Of a stretch of 64,000 bases of DNA, positions 46,663 to 54,120 are shown piece after piece. Position numbers and translations under genes: made by a program. The first letter of the stretch is position 1. Each line of letters starts with the position of its first letter. This stretch comes from Schumannella luteola (GTDB lineage: Bacteria > Actinomycetota > Actinomycetes > Actinomycetales > Microbacteriaceae), in NCBI RefSeq assembly GCF_013408685.1, contig NZ_JACBZY010000001.1:744001-808000 (forward strand), in the 5' to 3' direction. The notes under the pieces are model-generated. The model made no database searches. It was not told where the DNA came from and worked only from the letters and a program-made list of their open reading frames with translations.

Positions 46663-46668
46663 TAGGTT
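46663..46668 (+). promoter_or_regulatory. -10 element of the GlxA-like gene, leaderless
   Basis: TAGGTT ends 6 nt before the ATG at 46675 without a Shine-Dalgarno sequence. Confidence 0.5.
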
Positions 46669-46674
46669 CGGCGC

Positions 46675-47625
46675 ATGGGCGAGCAGGGCATCCATCGGGT
46701 GGCGGTGCTCGTGCTCGACGGGGCGAAGCCGCTCGATGTGGGCATCCCGGCGCAGGTGTTCTCGAGCCGGCCGAGCATGCCGTACGAGGTGCGAGTGTGC
46801 GGACGCCGGGCCGGCCGCGTCGCCGGCGGTGACGGACTCGCCTACTCGGTCGGGCACGGGCTCGAGGCCTTCGACTGGGCCGACACGATCTTCGTTCCCG
46901 GATACCGCAAGCCCGCCGACACGGCTCCTCCGGCGGATGTCGTCGCGGCACTCGCGCGGGCGCACGCGAACGGGAAGCGCATCGCGGCGATCTCCACCGG
47001 CGCGTTCGCGCTGGCGGCCGCCGGGCTGCTCGACGGGCGCCGCGCCACGACGCACTGGCACTACACGGGCGTGATGCGGGAGCGTTATCCCCTGATCGAC
47101 GTCGACGAGGATGTGCTGTTCATCGACGAGGGATCCGTGCTCACCAGCGCCGGCGCCGCCAGCGGCATCGACCTCTGCCTGCACATCGTGCGCCGTGACC
47201 ACGGGGTCGGGCTCTCGAACCACGTCGCCCGCCGGCTCGTGAGCGCTCCGCACCGCAGCGGAGGGCAGGCGCAGTACATCGAGCGCAGCGTGCCCGAGCG
47301 CGACGCCGACGGCTTCGCCGCGACCCGCGAGTGGGCGCTGCGGCACCTCGACGAGCCGCTCACCCTCGACGACCTCGCCCGCCACGCGGCGGTCAGCGCG
47401 CGCACATTCTCGCGCCGCTTCGTCGACGGCACCGGGTACACGCCGATGCAGTGGGTGCTGCGGGCGCGGGTGGATGCGGCGCGCGAGCTGCTCGAGCGCA
47501 CCGATCTCTCGATCGGGCAGGTCGCCGCGCAGGTCGGGCTCGGGACCGACGCCGGCCTGCGCTGGCACTTCCAGCGCATCCTCGGCACCTCGCCGACGGC
47601 GTATCGGCGCAGCTTCCCGGGCTGA
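46675..47625 (+). CDS. GlxA/FtrA-like transcriptional regulator (DJ-1/PfpI plus AraC)
   Basis: This 316-aa protein has an N-terminal DJ-1/PfpI-like domain (about 5-190: VAVLVLDGAKPLDVGIPAQVF, IAAISTGAFALAAAGLLDGRRATTHW) in which Ser-Thr-Gly replaces the catalytic Cys of proteases. The C-terminal AraC-type double helix-turn-helix (about 220-316) has DDLARHAAVSARTFSRRF and GQVAAQVGLGTDAGLRWHFQRILGTSPTAYRRSF. It is probably a ligand-responsive activator; the target is unknown. It appears monocistronic. Confidence 0.92.
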   Translation: MGEQGIHRVAVLVLDGAKPLDVGIPAQVFSSRPSMPYEVRVCGRRAGRVAGGDGLAYSVGHGLEAFDWADTIFVPGYRKPADTAPPADVVAALARAHANGKRIAAISTGAFALAAAGLLDGRRATTHWHYTGVMRERYPLIDVDEDVLFIDEGSVLTSAGAASGIDLCLHIVRRDHGVGLSNHVARRLVSAPHRSGGQAQYIERSVPERDADGFAATREWALRHLDEPLTLDDLARHAAVSARTFSRRFVDGTGYTPMQWVLRARVDAARELLERTDLSIGQVAAQVGLGTDAGLRWHFQRILGTSPTAYRRSFPG

Positions 47626-47950
47626 GCTGGCGCGCCGCGACTGCCCGCAAGGTCGGCGGCGACCCGAGAGTGGCCGCGAATGACCGCCCAGCACGGCGGG
47701 TCGCGTACATTTCTGGCCACCCTTGGCGAACCCAGAACGGAGGGTGGCCACGAATGCACGGGTCGGGCGGCGTGTCTGGTGCATTTCTGGCCACCCGCGA
47801 GCAACCAGCATGTGGGAGGCGGATGAGGCGACTCGCGTGCCGATGCATCAGCGACGGCTGGCGAGATCCTTGCGGATGTTGGCCTGAGCGCCACGGGTGA
47901 GCGCGCATCCACTCGGGGAGTGTGGGGAGCGCAACGAAAGGAACCTCCCC
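47626..47950. other. Intergenic region between the GlxA-like gene and GAPDH
   Basis: About 325 bp. It contains the tandem palindromic repeat at 47671-47796 and the gap ribosome-binding site (AAAGGA). No gene is supported; open frames crossing it are produced by the repeats. Confidence 0.6.
47671..47796. repeat. Tandem pair of 52-bp palindromic (REP-like) elements
   Basis: Two 52-bp units (47671-47722 and 47745-47796, 74-bp period) share 39 of 52 positions. Each begins TGGCC-CGAATG and ends CATTTCTGGCCACCC. The ends are imperfect inverted repeats: CGAATG and TGGCCA match CATT and TGGCCA in the other arm, so each unit can fold as a hairpin. They are separated by a 22-bp spacer with CTTGGCGAACCC-like sequence. 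No transposase is nearby. Confidence 0.75.
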
Positions 47951-48955
47951 ATGACCCGCATCGGCATCAACGGCTTCGGACGCATCGGACGCAACACCCT
48001 GCGCGCACTGCTCGCGCGCGGCGGCGACGGCCTCGAGGTCGTGGCCGTCAACGACCTGACAGCCCCGGCGACCCTCGGTCACCTCTTCAAGTACGACTCC
48101 TCGTCGGGCACCTTCCCGGGCACGGTCGAGGTGGATGGCGACGTGCTCGTGATCGACGGTCGCCGCATCCAGGTGCTCGCCGAGCGCGAGCCCGCGCAGC
48201 TTCCCTGGGGCGACCTCGGCGTCGAGATCGTGCTCGAGTCGACCGGACGCTTCACCGAGCGCGAGGCCGCCGCCGCCCACATCGCGGCCGGCGCGAAGCG
48301 CGTGCTCGTCAGCGCGCCGGCGACGGGGGCGGATGCGACCATCGCCTTCGGCGTGAACTCCGACGTCTACGACGCCGCGAACCACACCGTCGTCTCGAAC
48401 GCGAGCTGCACGACCAACGCGCTCGCTCCGCTCGCGAAGGTGCTCGACGACCTCGCCGGCATCGAGCACGGCTTCATGACGACCGTGCACGCGTACACGC
48501 AGGAGCAGAACCTGCAGGACGGCCCGCACCGCGACCTGCGTCGCGCGCGTGCCGCCGGCGTCAACATCGTCCCGACCTCGACCGGCGCCGCGAAGGCGAT
48601 CGGACTCGTGCTGCCGAAGCTCGACGGCAAGCTCTCGGGCGACTCGATCCGCGTGCCCGTTCCGGTCGGCTCGATCGTCGAGCTCAACACGGTCGTCGCG
48701 CGCGACGTGACGCTCGAGGAGGTCAACGCCGCCTACGCCGCGGCCGCTGACGGTGCGCTCAACGGCATCCTCGCCTTCACCGCCGACCCGATCGTGTCGA
48801 GCGACATCACGGGCCGCCCCGAGTCGAGCATCTTCGACTCGCAGCTCACCCGCGTCGACGGCGGCCGCCACGTCAAGGTCGTCGCCTGGTACGACAACGA
48901 GTGGGGCTTCTCGAACCGCGTCGTCGACACGCTCGGGATGCTCGCCGCGAGCTGA
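47951..48955 (+). CDS. gap: Glyceraldehyde-3-phosphate dehydrogenase, type I
   Basis: This 334-aa protein has the NAD-binding RIGINGFGRIGRNTLRALL and the catalytic Cys motif SNASCTTNALAPLAKVL, with WYDNEWGFSNRVVDTL at the C-terminus. It converts glyceraldehyde 3-phosphate to 1,3-bisphosphoglycerate. The N-terminus lacks Asp after the first strand, and the segment at residue about 33 reads VVAVNDLTAPATL, the usual NAD-specific pattern. It is alone, not with pgk/tpi, so it may be a second or dedicated copy. The ATG at 47951 follows GAAAGGAAC. Confidence 0.95.
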   Translation: MTRIGINGFGRIGRNTLRALLARGGDGLEVVAVNDLTAPATLGHLFKYDSSSGTFPGTVEVDGDVLVIDGRRIQVLAEREPAQLPWGDLGVEIVLESTGRFTEREAAAAHIAAGAKRVLVSAPATGADATIAFGVNSDVYDAANHTVVSNASCTTNALAPLAKVLDDLAGIEHGFMTTVHAYTQEQNLQDGPHRDLRRARAAGVNIVPTSTGAAKAIGLVLPKLDGKLSGDSIRVPVPVGSIVELNTVVARDVTLEEVNAAYAAAADGALNGILAFTADPIVSSDITGRPESSIFDSQLTRVDGGRHVKVVAWYDNEWGFSNRVVDTLGMLAAS

Positions 48956-49030
48956 GCTGATGCGGCGAGCCTCGCGCGCAGCGCGCCGAGGCAGCGAGAC
49001 CGCACCGCGTCGACACACGCGGTGAGGAAC

Positions 49031-49063
49031 GGCGGGGCCGGGTGTGTGCGCACCGGCCCCGCC
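49031..49063 (+). terminator. Terminator after gap
   Basis: GGCGGGGCCGG (49031-49041) pairs with CCGGCCCCGCC (49053-49063). The downstream T content is low. It lies 75 bp after the gap stop. Confidence 0.6.
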
Positions 49064-49267
49064 GTCGTCGTGTGCGGGGTCGGTCGTTCTGCCGAGTCGC
49101 CCACTTCGGTCAGGTTCCGATGCTCCATCGCGGCAGAACCGGGCAACTCGGCGGAGTACCTCCGCGATGCGTGACGGACTCGGTCGAGTGGATGCGCGCA
49201 GCGGGCTGACGCGGAGTCGCGCAGCCGGTCGGGCGGGCGGATGCGCTGGTCAGGCGGCGGCAGAGGG

Positions 49268-49945
49268 TCAGACGGCGGCGGGCGCCCGCAAGCCGTCGAT
49301 CGCGAGACGGGCGAAGCGGCGGGCGGCCCCGACGCGGCGTTCGGCGGGCGCGCGGGTGAGCCCGCGGCCGGCGAGGAGGATGACGAGGAAGTCGTCGACC
49401 GTGAAGTCGGGCCGCAAGTGTCCGGATTCCTGCGCTCGACGCGCGAGTCCGCTGAAGTCGCGCAGCATCTGGGAGCGGTGCTCTCCCAGGTCGACCGCGT
49501 CGGGATAGGTCGCGAGGAACGCGTCCGCGAAACCCTGGTTGCGGGCGTTGAGCTCGGTGATGCGCTCGATCACCGAGCAGAATCCGCGCCACGCATCCTC
49601 GTCGGCGATCGCGTTGCTCATGATCGAGCCGCACACGCTCATCTCGTCGTGGAACGCGGCGAGCATCAGGTCGTGCTTCGTCGGGAAGCGCCGGTAGAGC
49701 GTGGCGGGTCCGACGCCGGCGCGGCGGGCGACCTCGCGCATCGTGACGCCGAGACCGTCGGCGGCGAAGAGCTCGCGGGCGGCGGACAGCACACGGTCGC
49801 GGTTCTCCTGCGCGTCTGCGCGCAGGGCGGGAGCGGTGTCGGCCGCATCGCCAGAACCGGAGGCGACCGGCGCGGCTGCGCGCCGGGTCTGAGGCATCTC
49901 GAGCGTCATGTCTCTCACTTCGATCGAGCGGACGGGTGCGTCCAT
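49268..49945 (-). CDS. TetR family transcriptional regulator
   Basis: This 225-aa protein has an N-terminal HTH region (about 48-90): RVLSAARELFAADGLGVTMREVARRAGVGPATLYRRFPTKHDL, followed by an all-helical ligand domain. The start could also be M13 (49909). It is divergent to the quinone oxidoreductase-like gene (115-bp gap), so it probably controls that gene and itself. The first 40 residues are low-complexity. No palindromic operator was identified with confidence. Confidence 0.9.
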   Translation of the reverse strand: MDAPVRSIEVRDMTLEMPQTRRAAAPVASGSGDAADTAPALRADAQENRDRVLSAARELFAADGLGVTMREVARRAGVGPATLYRRFPTKHDLMLAAFHDEMSVCGSIMSNAIADEDAWRGFCSVIERITELNARNQGFADAFLATYPDAVDLGEHRSQMLRDFSGLARRAQESGHLRPDFTVDDFLVILLAGRGLTRAPAERRVGAARRFARLAIDGLRAPAAV

Positions 49946-50060
49946 TTAACCTCGCCGGGTGGTCGGATGCCGTGAGCGTCGCGAGTTCCGGCCGCCGGGC
50001 GACCGATGGCCAGCCGATCCCGACCGGCCGATCTCCACCATGCCTGACGAGAGGACCCTC

Positions 50061-51101
50061 ATGCGCGCCATCACCATCCAGACCTTCGGCGACCCCGACG
50101 GGATGCACCTGACCGACCTGCCCGAGCCGACGCCGGCGCCGGGCGAGCTGCGCATCCACGTCGCCGCGATCGGCGTCGGCGGAGTGGATGCGGTGATCCG
50201 TCGCGGCGGGCTCGGCACCTTCGGCTTCGAGGAGGGGCTCGTGCCCGGCAGCGAGGTCGCGGGCGTTGTCGAGAGCGTCGGCGACGGCGTCGACCCGGCC
50301 TGGGTCGGTCGCCGCGTCTGGGCCTTCACTGGCACGGCAGGCGGATACCTCGAACACGCGATCGCGGCGAGCGTCGACGACGTCACCGAGCTGCCTGAGG
50401 CGCTCAGCGAGGTGGATGCGGTCGCCCTCGGCAGCGCCGCGCCGGTCGCGCACTTCGGGCTCGAGCGGGCGCGGCTCGCGCCGGGCGAGCGCGTGCTGGT
50501 GCGCGGGGCGGCCGGGAGCATCGGCATCGCCGCGGTCGAACTGGCCGCCCGCGCCGGGGCTTCCGTGGTCGCCGTCTCGACGTCGTCAGCGGAACGGGGT
50601 GACCGGCTGCGCGCGCTCGGCGCGACGCAGATGCTCGGCCGGGATCTCACGCCGCTCGAGGATGCTCGTGGGGCGGAATCCGGGCGAGAGGCGCCCGCTT
50701 CCGCCACCGCTGCAGCCCTGACCTCAGGCGCGACGACCGAGCTGGCGGAGTTCGACGTCATCCTCGACATCGTCGGAGGGCCGGGGCTCGCCGACACGAT
50801 CGGCCGTCTTGCGCCGAACGGCCGCCTCGTCGCGGTCGGCGTGGTCGGCGGCTTCCCCCCGCCGGAGTTCGGCATGGCGCTGCTGGCCGGGTTCCGCCGC
50901 TCGATCTCCTTCGGCGGGCTGAGCCTCGACACGATCGAGCGCGATGTGCTCGCGGCGGAGCGCTCGCGGCTGCTCGCCGCGGCGGCCCGCGGCGAGCTGA
51001 CCCCGGTGGTTCAGGAGGTGCTTCCGCTGGAGCAGGCGGCCGAGGCGCACCGCCGCATGGACGCGGGCGAGGTGTTCGGGCGGTTCGTGCTGGTGCCGTG
51101 A
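50061..51101 (+). CDS. Zinc-type/quinone oxidoreductase family NADP-dependent protein
   Basis: This 346-aa MDR-superfamily protein has an N-terminal GroES-like domain (PAPGELRIHVAAIGVGGVDAVIRRGG, LVPGSEVAGVVESVG) and a Rossmann domain with LVRGAAGSIGIAAVELAARAG. The Cys/His zinc ligands of classical ADH are absent, so it belongs with zeta-crystallin-type quinone oxidoreductases. An insertion at about residues 195-215 (GREAPASATAAAL...) is unusual. The ATG at 50061 follows GAGAGGA. It is divergent to a TetR regulator, its likely repressor. Confidence 0.88.
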   Translation: MRAITIQTFGDPDGMHLTDLPEPTPAPGELRIHVAAIGVGGVDAVIRRGGLGTFGFEEGLVPGSEVAGVVESVGDGVDPAWVGRRVWAFTGTAGGYLEHAIAASVDDVTELPEALSEVDAVALGSAAPVAHFGLERARLAPGERVLVRGAAGSIGIAAVELAARAGASVVAVSTSSAERGDRLRALGATQMLGRDLTPLEDARGAESGREAPASATAAALTSGATTELAEFDVILDIVGGPGLADTIGRLAPNGRLVAVGVVGGFPPPEFGMALLAGFRRSISFGGLSLDTIERDVLAAERSRLLAAAARGELTPVVQEVLPLEQAAEAHRRMDAGEVFGRFVLVP

Positions 51102-51258
51102 GGCGCTGCGCGGGTCGGCTCCGCGCAGGTCCGGCTCAAGCGGCGGAAGCAGCGGCAGCGGCAGCGGGCCGCGGAGGCGGTCTCCCCGCGCGCCCGCTGC
51201 CTCCGTGATGTCAGTGTCGCGGTCGGTCTCGCGACCCCTGCCGCGACCCGCCTCGACC

Positions 51259-51684
51259 TCAGCGCGCGGGCTGGATGCGCGAGCCGGCGATCACGGCCGA
51301 GGCGGCGGCGATCGGGTGCATGAGCATCAGAGCGACGACCTCGAGCGGACCCGATCCGGGGATGAAGCCGAGCGCGAGCAGCGCCACGTCGGGCACCAGG
51401 CTCAGCACCGTCAGTACGGGCACGAGCACGGTGAGCAGACGACGGGAGCTGCGGGCGCGGCGGGCGATGATCACCCATCCGATCAGGCCGGCGACGGTGC
51501 CGACCGCGGCGAAGGTCAGGTAGACGTAGGGACGCAGCGGGGCGAAGTCGGGGTCGGCGCCGAGCGCGGCGGCGACGGTGCCGACGAGCGTCGAGGCGAG
51601 CAGCGCGGCGGCGACGCCGGCGACGCCGAGCAGCACCGCGGAGCGCGGACGGGCGGAGGTGCGGGACGAGCTGAGAGCAGACAT
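51259..51684 (-). CDS. DUF6069-like four-helix membrane protein
   Basis: This 141-aa protein has four hydrophobic segments (about residues 12-35, 48-70, 82-100 and 112-130) and the motif VVALMLMHPIAAASAVIAG near the C-terminus, as in DUF6069 family proteins. Function is unknown. The ATG at 51684 follows GGGAG; the longer frame to 51780 is not supported. Confidence 0.75.
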   Translation of the reverse strand: MSALSSSRTSARPRSAVLLGVAGVAAALLASTLVGTVAAALGADPDFAPLRPYVYLTFAAVGTVAGLIGWVIIARRARSSRRLLTVLVPVLTVLSLVPDVALLALGFIPGSGPLEVVALMLMHPIAAASAVIAGSRIQPAR

Positions 51685-51835
51685 CGGAATCTCCCTTTCC
51701 TGTGGATGCCTCGATGCTCCTCGCGCGCATCCATCACCGCGTCGTCCGACGGGAGTGCCCAACTGCTCCCTCGGGAGCACGGTGCCGACACCCCGGGGAG
51801 GACGCGACGCGGGTCAGGCCGACGTCTCGCCCGGC

Positions 51836-52462
51836 TCAGCAGTCGGCGTCGGTGATCTCGAACACCAGGTCGTCGCCGCTCTCCTCGATATGCCAGACGT
51901 AGTCGACGGCCACGTGCTTCTCCAGCAGGTTGCGGGTCGCCGGCGTCGTGCAGAGGCGGGGCACCGCGACGGCCTTCAGCGCGTCGGCGGTGAGGAGGGC
52001 GGGGTCGAGGCCGTGCACCGAATAGCTGTAGCGCACCGCCGGTCCGTCGGCTTCGATCGCCTCGAGGGTGGTGTTGTCGTCGACCGTGTACGGCAGGTCG
52101 AACTTCTGGCGAGCGGCCTGTGCCCCGATCTTCGCGAGCGTGGTGGGCGACTTCGCGGCGGCGGCCACCGCGTGCGCGGTCTCGCCGGCGACCCGGGTGG
52201 TCTGGGCGATGCCGGCGACGGCGATCACGGCGACCGCGAGTCCGAGCACGGCGAGCCCGACGATGCGGCGGGCGGGCAGTCGTCCCTGAGACGACGGGGC
52301 TGAGGTCGTACGCCCTGGCGCAGCGCCACTCGGCGAGGCTGCGCGTGCGACCTGCGGTGCCGAGTCCGGCGTGGTGACTACCGAGGCCGGCGGTGCCGTC
52401 TCGACCGGTTCGCCGGCCGATCCATCCTCGTCCGCCGTCGACAGCAGATCGTCGCGCTCCAT
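51836..52462 (-). CDS. Membrane-anchored protein of unknown function (paralogue A)
   Basis: This 208-aa protein has a low-complexity cytoplasmic N-terminus, one membrane helix (about 65-87) and an extracytoplasmic C-terminal domain. The domain (about 105-208) contains LPYTVDDNTTLEAIEADGPAVRYSYSVHGLD, a conserved Cys (PRLCTTPATRNLLE) and ends ESGDDLVFEITDADC. The next gene encodes the same domain at lower identity, so the pair arose by tandem duplication. The pattern resembles a broad family of uncharacterised secreted proteins with LPxxVD...TRLD and a final DC. The two cysteines probably form a disulfide (inference). GGGGAG precedes the ATG at 52462. Confidence 0.8.
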   Translation of the reverse strand: MERDDLLSTADEDGSAGEPVETAPPASVVTTPDSAPQVARAASPSGAAPGRTTSAPSSQGRLPARRIVGLAVLGLAVAVIAVAGIAQTTRVAGETAHAVAAAAKSPTTLAKIGAQAARQKFDLPYTVDDNTTLEAIEADGPAVRYSYSVHGLDPALLTADALKAVAVPRLCTTPATRNLLEKHVAVDYVWHIEESGDDLVFEITDADC

Positions 52463-52531
52463 GGCTCTCCCCCCGTGGCCGCGGGTGATCACCGTGATCG
52501 GAGGCGGCGGCTCAGCATAGTCGAGCGGGCG

Positions 52532-53092
52532 TCAGCAGTCGGACTTCGTCACCTGGAAGGCGATGCGGTCGCCCGTCTCCTCGATCGTGTAGCGGTAGGC
52601 CATCACGACGCCGCGGTCGAGCAGCTTCTTCGTGGCGGACGTGCTGCAGAGCTGCGGCTGCACCCCGGACACGAGCGCGTCTTCGGTCAGCGCCGCCGGG
52701 TCGACGCCGTGCACCGTATAGGTGTACTGGATCTTCGGGCCGGATGCGGTGATCGATTCGAGCGTCGTGTACTGGTCGACGTCGTAGGGCAGCTTCTGCT
52801 GCTTGTTCGCCTCTTCCGCGCCGATCTTGGCGAGGCCTTCGGGCGTGGATGTCTCCGCCGCCGAGATCACCGCGCGGCTGATGAACAGCCCGCCGACGGC
52901 GCCGCCGATGATGATCACCGCGGCCGCGATCGCGAGCCCGATGATGAGGCCCTTGCGCGACTTCTTCGGCTGCGGGGTGTACTGCCCGGGGATGTAGGCC
53001 GCCGGCTGGCCGGGCTGGGCCGGCTGACCCGGCTGCGGAGCGGAAGCCCCCGGCTGGATGGGCTGCTCGCCCGGCTGCTGCGGATTCGACAC
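52532..53092 (-). CDS. Membrane-anchored protein of unknown function (paralogue B)
   Basis: This 186-aa protein has a Pro/Gln/Gly-rich cytoplasmic N-terminus (about 1-42), one membrane helix (about 48-71) and the same C-terminal domain as its neighbour: LPYDVDQYTTLESITASGPKIQYTYTVHGVD, PQLCSTSATKKLL and the end ETGDRIAFQVTKSDC. GTG at 53092 follows GGGGAG. It lies 69 bp upstream of paralogue A on the same strand, suggesting one operon. The family is unnamed to me; a sensory or assembly role at the membrane is possible but not shown. Confidence 0.8.
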   Translation of the reverse strand: MSNPQQPGEQPIQPGASAPQPGQPAQPGQPAAYIPGQYTPQPKKSRKGLIIGLAIAAAVIIIGGAVGGLFISRAVISAAETSTPEGLAKIGAEEANKQQKLPYDVDQYTTLESITASGPKIQYTYTVHGVDPAALTEDALVSGVQPQLCSTSATKKLLDRGVVMAYRYTIEETGDRIAFQVTKSDC

Positions 53093-53247
53093 GATGCTGC
53101 TCCCCTGTCGCTCCGGACCCCCGCGGTCGGATGCGGCGCCAGCCTAACCGCGACGCGCTCGCCGTGGACGGATCGGTTCAGCGCGTCACCAGCGGCCGGC
53201 ACTCGCATCGGCGCCGAGTCCGCGCCGTGCCCGCGCTCCGCATCCGC

Positions 53248-54120
53248 TCAGCTGATCTCGTACCGGTCGCCGTAGGTGCGCCAGACGAGCGGCGTGCGCA
53301 GGTCGAGGTTGCGCGCCTTCAAGAAGGTGCGCTGCTCGGTGTCGACGCGGGAGGTGTCGTCGTGAGCGGCCTCCTCGCGCACGACCTTCACCCGCGCATC
53401 CAGCACCGCGTTCAGCCACTCGGTCTCGTCGCCGCCCTCGCTCGGCGGCGAGGCGTGCTTGCGGGCCGTCGCGCGGATGCCGCCGAAGCTGGCGTGGTCG
53501 GATCCGGGCCCGTGCATGACGAGCGCATCGAAGTAGATGAACTGGCCGAGGGCGCCGACGCCGTCTTTCTTCCCCTGGCTCACGGCGGGGTCGAGGTCGA
53601 GGGCATCGCGCTCCGCGTCTTGCGCGGCGAGGAACGCCGGATCGGCGGCAGAGGCGGACCACGCCTACTCGAAGCCGGCGTCGAGTCCGTCGTGCGAGGG
53701 GCTGCCGACGACCTTCTTCAGCGCCGGCAGGTACGGTGCGAGGGCGTTGCCGGGCGTCGACTCCGTGTAGCGCTCGACGACCTCGAGCAGGTCGCCCGTC
53801 GCCGTCGTGAAGCCGATGATGCCGCCGGTGCAGCCGCGGTCGTCGCCGATGTCCTCCAGATAGCCGTAGTTGGCCTTCCAGTCGAGGTTCGAGTTCTCGG
53901 CGCTCGACACGAGCTGCATGGCGATGTCGGTGAGCGCCGGGTCGGCGAGGGTGCGGGTCGGGTCGTGCTCCGACGAGCTGGATGCGCTGGTGTCGTCTCC
54001 GGCATCCGCGTCGCCTGCGGCGGCGCATCCGCTCAGCAGGCTCGCCGCGAGCATGACGGTCGCCGCCGCCGACAGCGCGACGGCCGTGCGAGCCGAGCGG
54101 ATCTCGCGCTGGCGGCTCAT
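53248..54120 (-). pseudogene. GH46 chitosanase interrupted by an in-frame TAG
   Basis: The frame codes for a secreted lipoprotein-like chitosanase: signal and lipobox LLSGC (Cys32), then the GH46 core with SSAENSNLDWKANYGY (catalytic Glu75) and LEDIGDDRGCTGGIIGF (catalytic Asp93). The usual aromatic residue after DxRG is Cys here. At codon 152 (53667-53665) there is a TAG; the same frame then continues with AWSASAADPAFLAAQ and the conserved LGQFIYFDALVMHGPGS, FGGIRATA, DTSRVDTEQR and the C-terminal YGDRYEIS. A single base change from GAG, AAG or CAG would explain it. The ATG overlaps the MMPL stop by 4 bp. Loss of function, amber readthrough and assembly error are not separable here. Confidence 0.88.

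Noticed and set aside
46582-47811. 409-aa minus-strand frame antisense to the GlxA-like gene with repeated GWPEMH/GGQKCT segments
   Set aside because: The repeated peptide is a translation of the palindromic DNA repeats; the rest is antisense shadow.
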